From Kiritimatiellia bacterium (GTDB lineage: Bacteria; Verrucomicrobiota; Kiritimatiellia; RFP12; UBA3636), in the NCBI GenBank assembly GCA_017413145.1, contig JAFPUX010000057.1, positions 1-14,388 of the forward strand: DNA of 14,388 nt, written 5' to 3'. Below the pieces are notes generated by a model. The model did not search any database. It saw only the letters and a program-made list of their open reading frames with translations, and had not been told where the DNA came from. Positions 13,344 to 14,388 of the stretch are shown piece by piece (position 1 is the first letter of the stretch; each line of letters opens with the position of its first letter). A program made the position numbers and the translations under genes.

Positions 13344-13853
13344 ATGGCACGCGAAAACGACCGCGACACCCGCAAGCACGAGGAGCCCGAGTTCGAGGAG
13401 CACCTCGTCTTCATCAACCGCTGCGCCAAGACCACCAAGGGCGGCCGCCGCATGAGCTTCAGCGCCACGCTCGTCGTCGGCGACAAGAAGGGCCGCGTCG
13501 GCCTCGGCTTCGGCAAGGCCAACGAGGTCTCCGAAGCCGTCCGCAAGGCCGGCGAACACGGCCGCCGCAACCTCATGCTCGTCACCATGAAGGGCACCAC
13601 CATCCCGCACGCCGTCACCGGCCAGTGCGACGGCGGCCGCGTGCTCCTCATGCCCGCGAGCGACGGTACCGGCCTCATCGCCGGCGGCGGCATGCGCGCC
13701 GTGCTCGAAATGGCCGGCGTCCGCAACGTCCTCGGCAAGAGCCAGGGCTCGAAGAACCGCCTCAACGTGGTCAAGGCCACGCTGGACGCGCTCTCCAAGC
13801 TCCGCACGGAAGAAGCCATCAAGGCCGACCGCGCCCCCGCGGAGCAGGCCTAG
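13344..13853 (+). CDS. rpsE: 30S ribosomal protein S5 (uS5)
   Basis: A 169-residue S5, which with S3 and S4 surrounds the mRNA entry channel and affects accuracy. The double-stranded-RNA-binding-like N-domain reads EEHLVFINRCAKTTKGGRRM (18-37) and VGLGFGKANEVSEAVRKAGE. The C-domain has PASDGTGLIAGGGMRAVLEM and NVLGKSQGSKNRLNVVKATL. The QGSKNRLN segment differs from the common LGSxNPxN. An AAGGAGG (13326-13332) inside rplR serves as ribosome binding site. The next gene is rplO, not rpmD. Confidence 0.97.
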   Translation: MARENDRDTRKHEEPEFEEHLVFINRCAKTTKGGRRMSFSATLVVGDKKGRVGLGFGKANEVSEAVRKAGEHGRRNLMLVTMKGTTIPHAVTGQCDGGRVLLMPASDGTGLIAGGGMRAVLEMAGVRNVLGKSQGSKNRLNVVKATLDALSKLRTEEAIKADRAPAEQA

Positions 13854-13863
13854 GAGAAACGAC

Positions 13864-14322
13864 ATGAAACTCCACGAACTCTACACCACCCCCGGTTCCC
13901 ACAAGACCTCCAAGCGCCTCGGCCGCGGCGACGCGTCCGGCAAGGGCGGCTCGGCGGGCAAGGGCACCAAGGGCCAGATGTCCCGCAAGGGCCACAAGCG
14001 GAAGCTCGGCTTCGAAGGCGGCCAGATGGTCCTCCTCCGTCGCCTGCCCAAGCGCGGCTTCAACAACCCGGAGCGCATCGCCTACCTGCCCGTCAACCTC
14101 GAAGCCCTCAACCGCTTCGAGGACGGCGCGGTCGTCGACGCCGCGGCGCTCGTCGCCACGGGCCTCGCCAAGAAGTTCGAGCGCGGCGGCTTCAAGGTCC
14201 TCGCCAAGGGCGAGCTCACCAAGAAGCTCACGATCAAGGCCAACGCCGTCTCCGCGGCGGCCAAGGCCAAGATCGAAGCCCTCGGCGGTTCGGTCGAGAT
14301 CGTCTCCGACGTCCTGAAGTAG
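13864..14322 (+). CDS. rplO: 50S ribosomal protein L15 (uL15)
   Basis: A 152-residue L15, a late-assembly protein that threads a long glycine- and basic-rich extension into the 50S core. The N-terminal extension is clear: SKRLGRGDASGKGGSAGKGT (16-35) and KGQMSRKGHKRKLGFEGGQM. The globular part has LLRRLPKRGFNN (57-68), and the C-terminal part (VLAKGELTKKLTIKANAVSA) ends near ALGGSVEIV. GGAG at the rpsE stop provides the ribosome binding site. It is the last gene of the cluster: seven bases after its stop a strong inverted repeat begins, and secY, which normally follows, does not appear in the remaining bases. Confidence 0.97.
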   Translation: MKLHELYTTPGSHKTSKRLGRGDASGKGGSAGKGTKGQMSRKGHKRKLGFEGGQMVLLRRLPKRGFNNPERIAYLPVNLEALNRFEDGAVVDAAALVATGLAKKFERGGFKVLAKGELTKKLTIKANAVSAAAKAKIEALGGSVEIVSDVLK

Positions 14323-14329
14323 GACCGAC

Positions 14330-14382
14330 TGCAAACAAGACGGACGCCGCGCGGTCTCCGCGCGGCGTCCGTCTTGTTTGCA
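14330..14382 (+). terminator. Perfect 25-bp inverted repeat, probable bidirectional terminator
   Basis: The arm 14330-14354 is the exact reverse complement of 14358-14382, with a three-base loop TCT. The stem is G+C-rich near the loop (GCCGCGCGG) and ends in TGCAAACAAGAC on the left and GTCTTGTTTGCA on the right, so the A-rich and T-rich flanks are part of the repeat. This is the pattern of an intrinsic terminator that could work for transcripts from either side. There is no long T run, so termination strength is uncertain. It starts seven bases after the rplO stop. Confidence 0.75.
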
Positions 14383-14388
14383 CGACAC

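Overview
The window is G+C-rich (about two thirds by eye) bacterial chromosome and is almost fully coding. It holds housekeeping genes, not accessory DNA. A V/A-type ATPase of the chlamydial/spirochaetal kind, a zinc-type S14, no rpmD between rpsE and rplO, the DHPMGGGEGR form of L2 and an EF-G that looks like the spd subfamily together suggest the Planctomycetes-Verrucomicrobia-Chlamydiae superphylum. My best guess is Kiritimatiellota or Lentisphaerota. This placement is inference from gene content; no tree was run.

Layout. Positions 1-2158 on the minus strand carry V-type ATPase genes in the order B, D, I, with I cut by the left edge. Positions 2159-2339 are a divergent promoter region. From 2340 to 14322 on the plus strand lie 23 tightly packed translation genes: rpsL, rpsG, fusA, rpsJ, rplC, rplD, rplW, rplB, rpsS, rplV, rpsC, rplP, rpmC, rpsQ, rplN, rplX, rplE, rpsN, rpsH, rplF, rplR, rpsE, rplO. 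These are the str, S10 and spc operons joined end to end. The usual tuf gene is absent between fusA and rpsJ, and the usual rpmD is absent before rplO. A perfect 25-bp inverted repeat at 14330-14382 closes the cluster where secY usually follows.

The ribosomal genes build both subunits: S12, S7, S10, S19, S3, S17, S14, S8 and S5 for the small one, and L3, L4, L23, L2, L22, L16, L29, L14, L24, L5, L6, L18 and L15 for the large one. Gaps are mostly 0-20 bases, with several start/stop overlaps, which indicates one polycistronic unit with translational coupling. The only sizeable internal gap (116 bases, rpsG-fusA) contains two hairpins and a perfect TTGACA box, so fusA may be expressed separately.

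I found no mobile element, CRISPR array, RNA gene or unknown gene system. The points worth a second look are in familiar genes. The str-operon EF-G has domain IV tip loops unlike canonical EF-G and like the recycling-type EF-G2 family. Ribosomal protein S12 has alanine at the nearly invariant Lys88. S3 has an insertion beside its KH GxxG loop, and S17 carries low-complexity tails at both ends.
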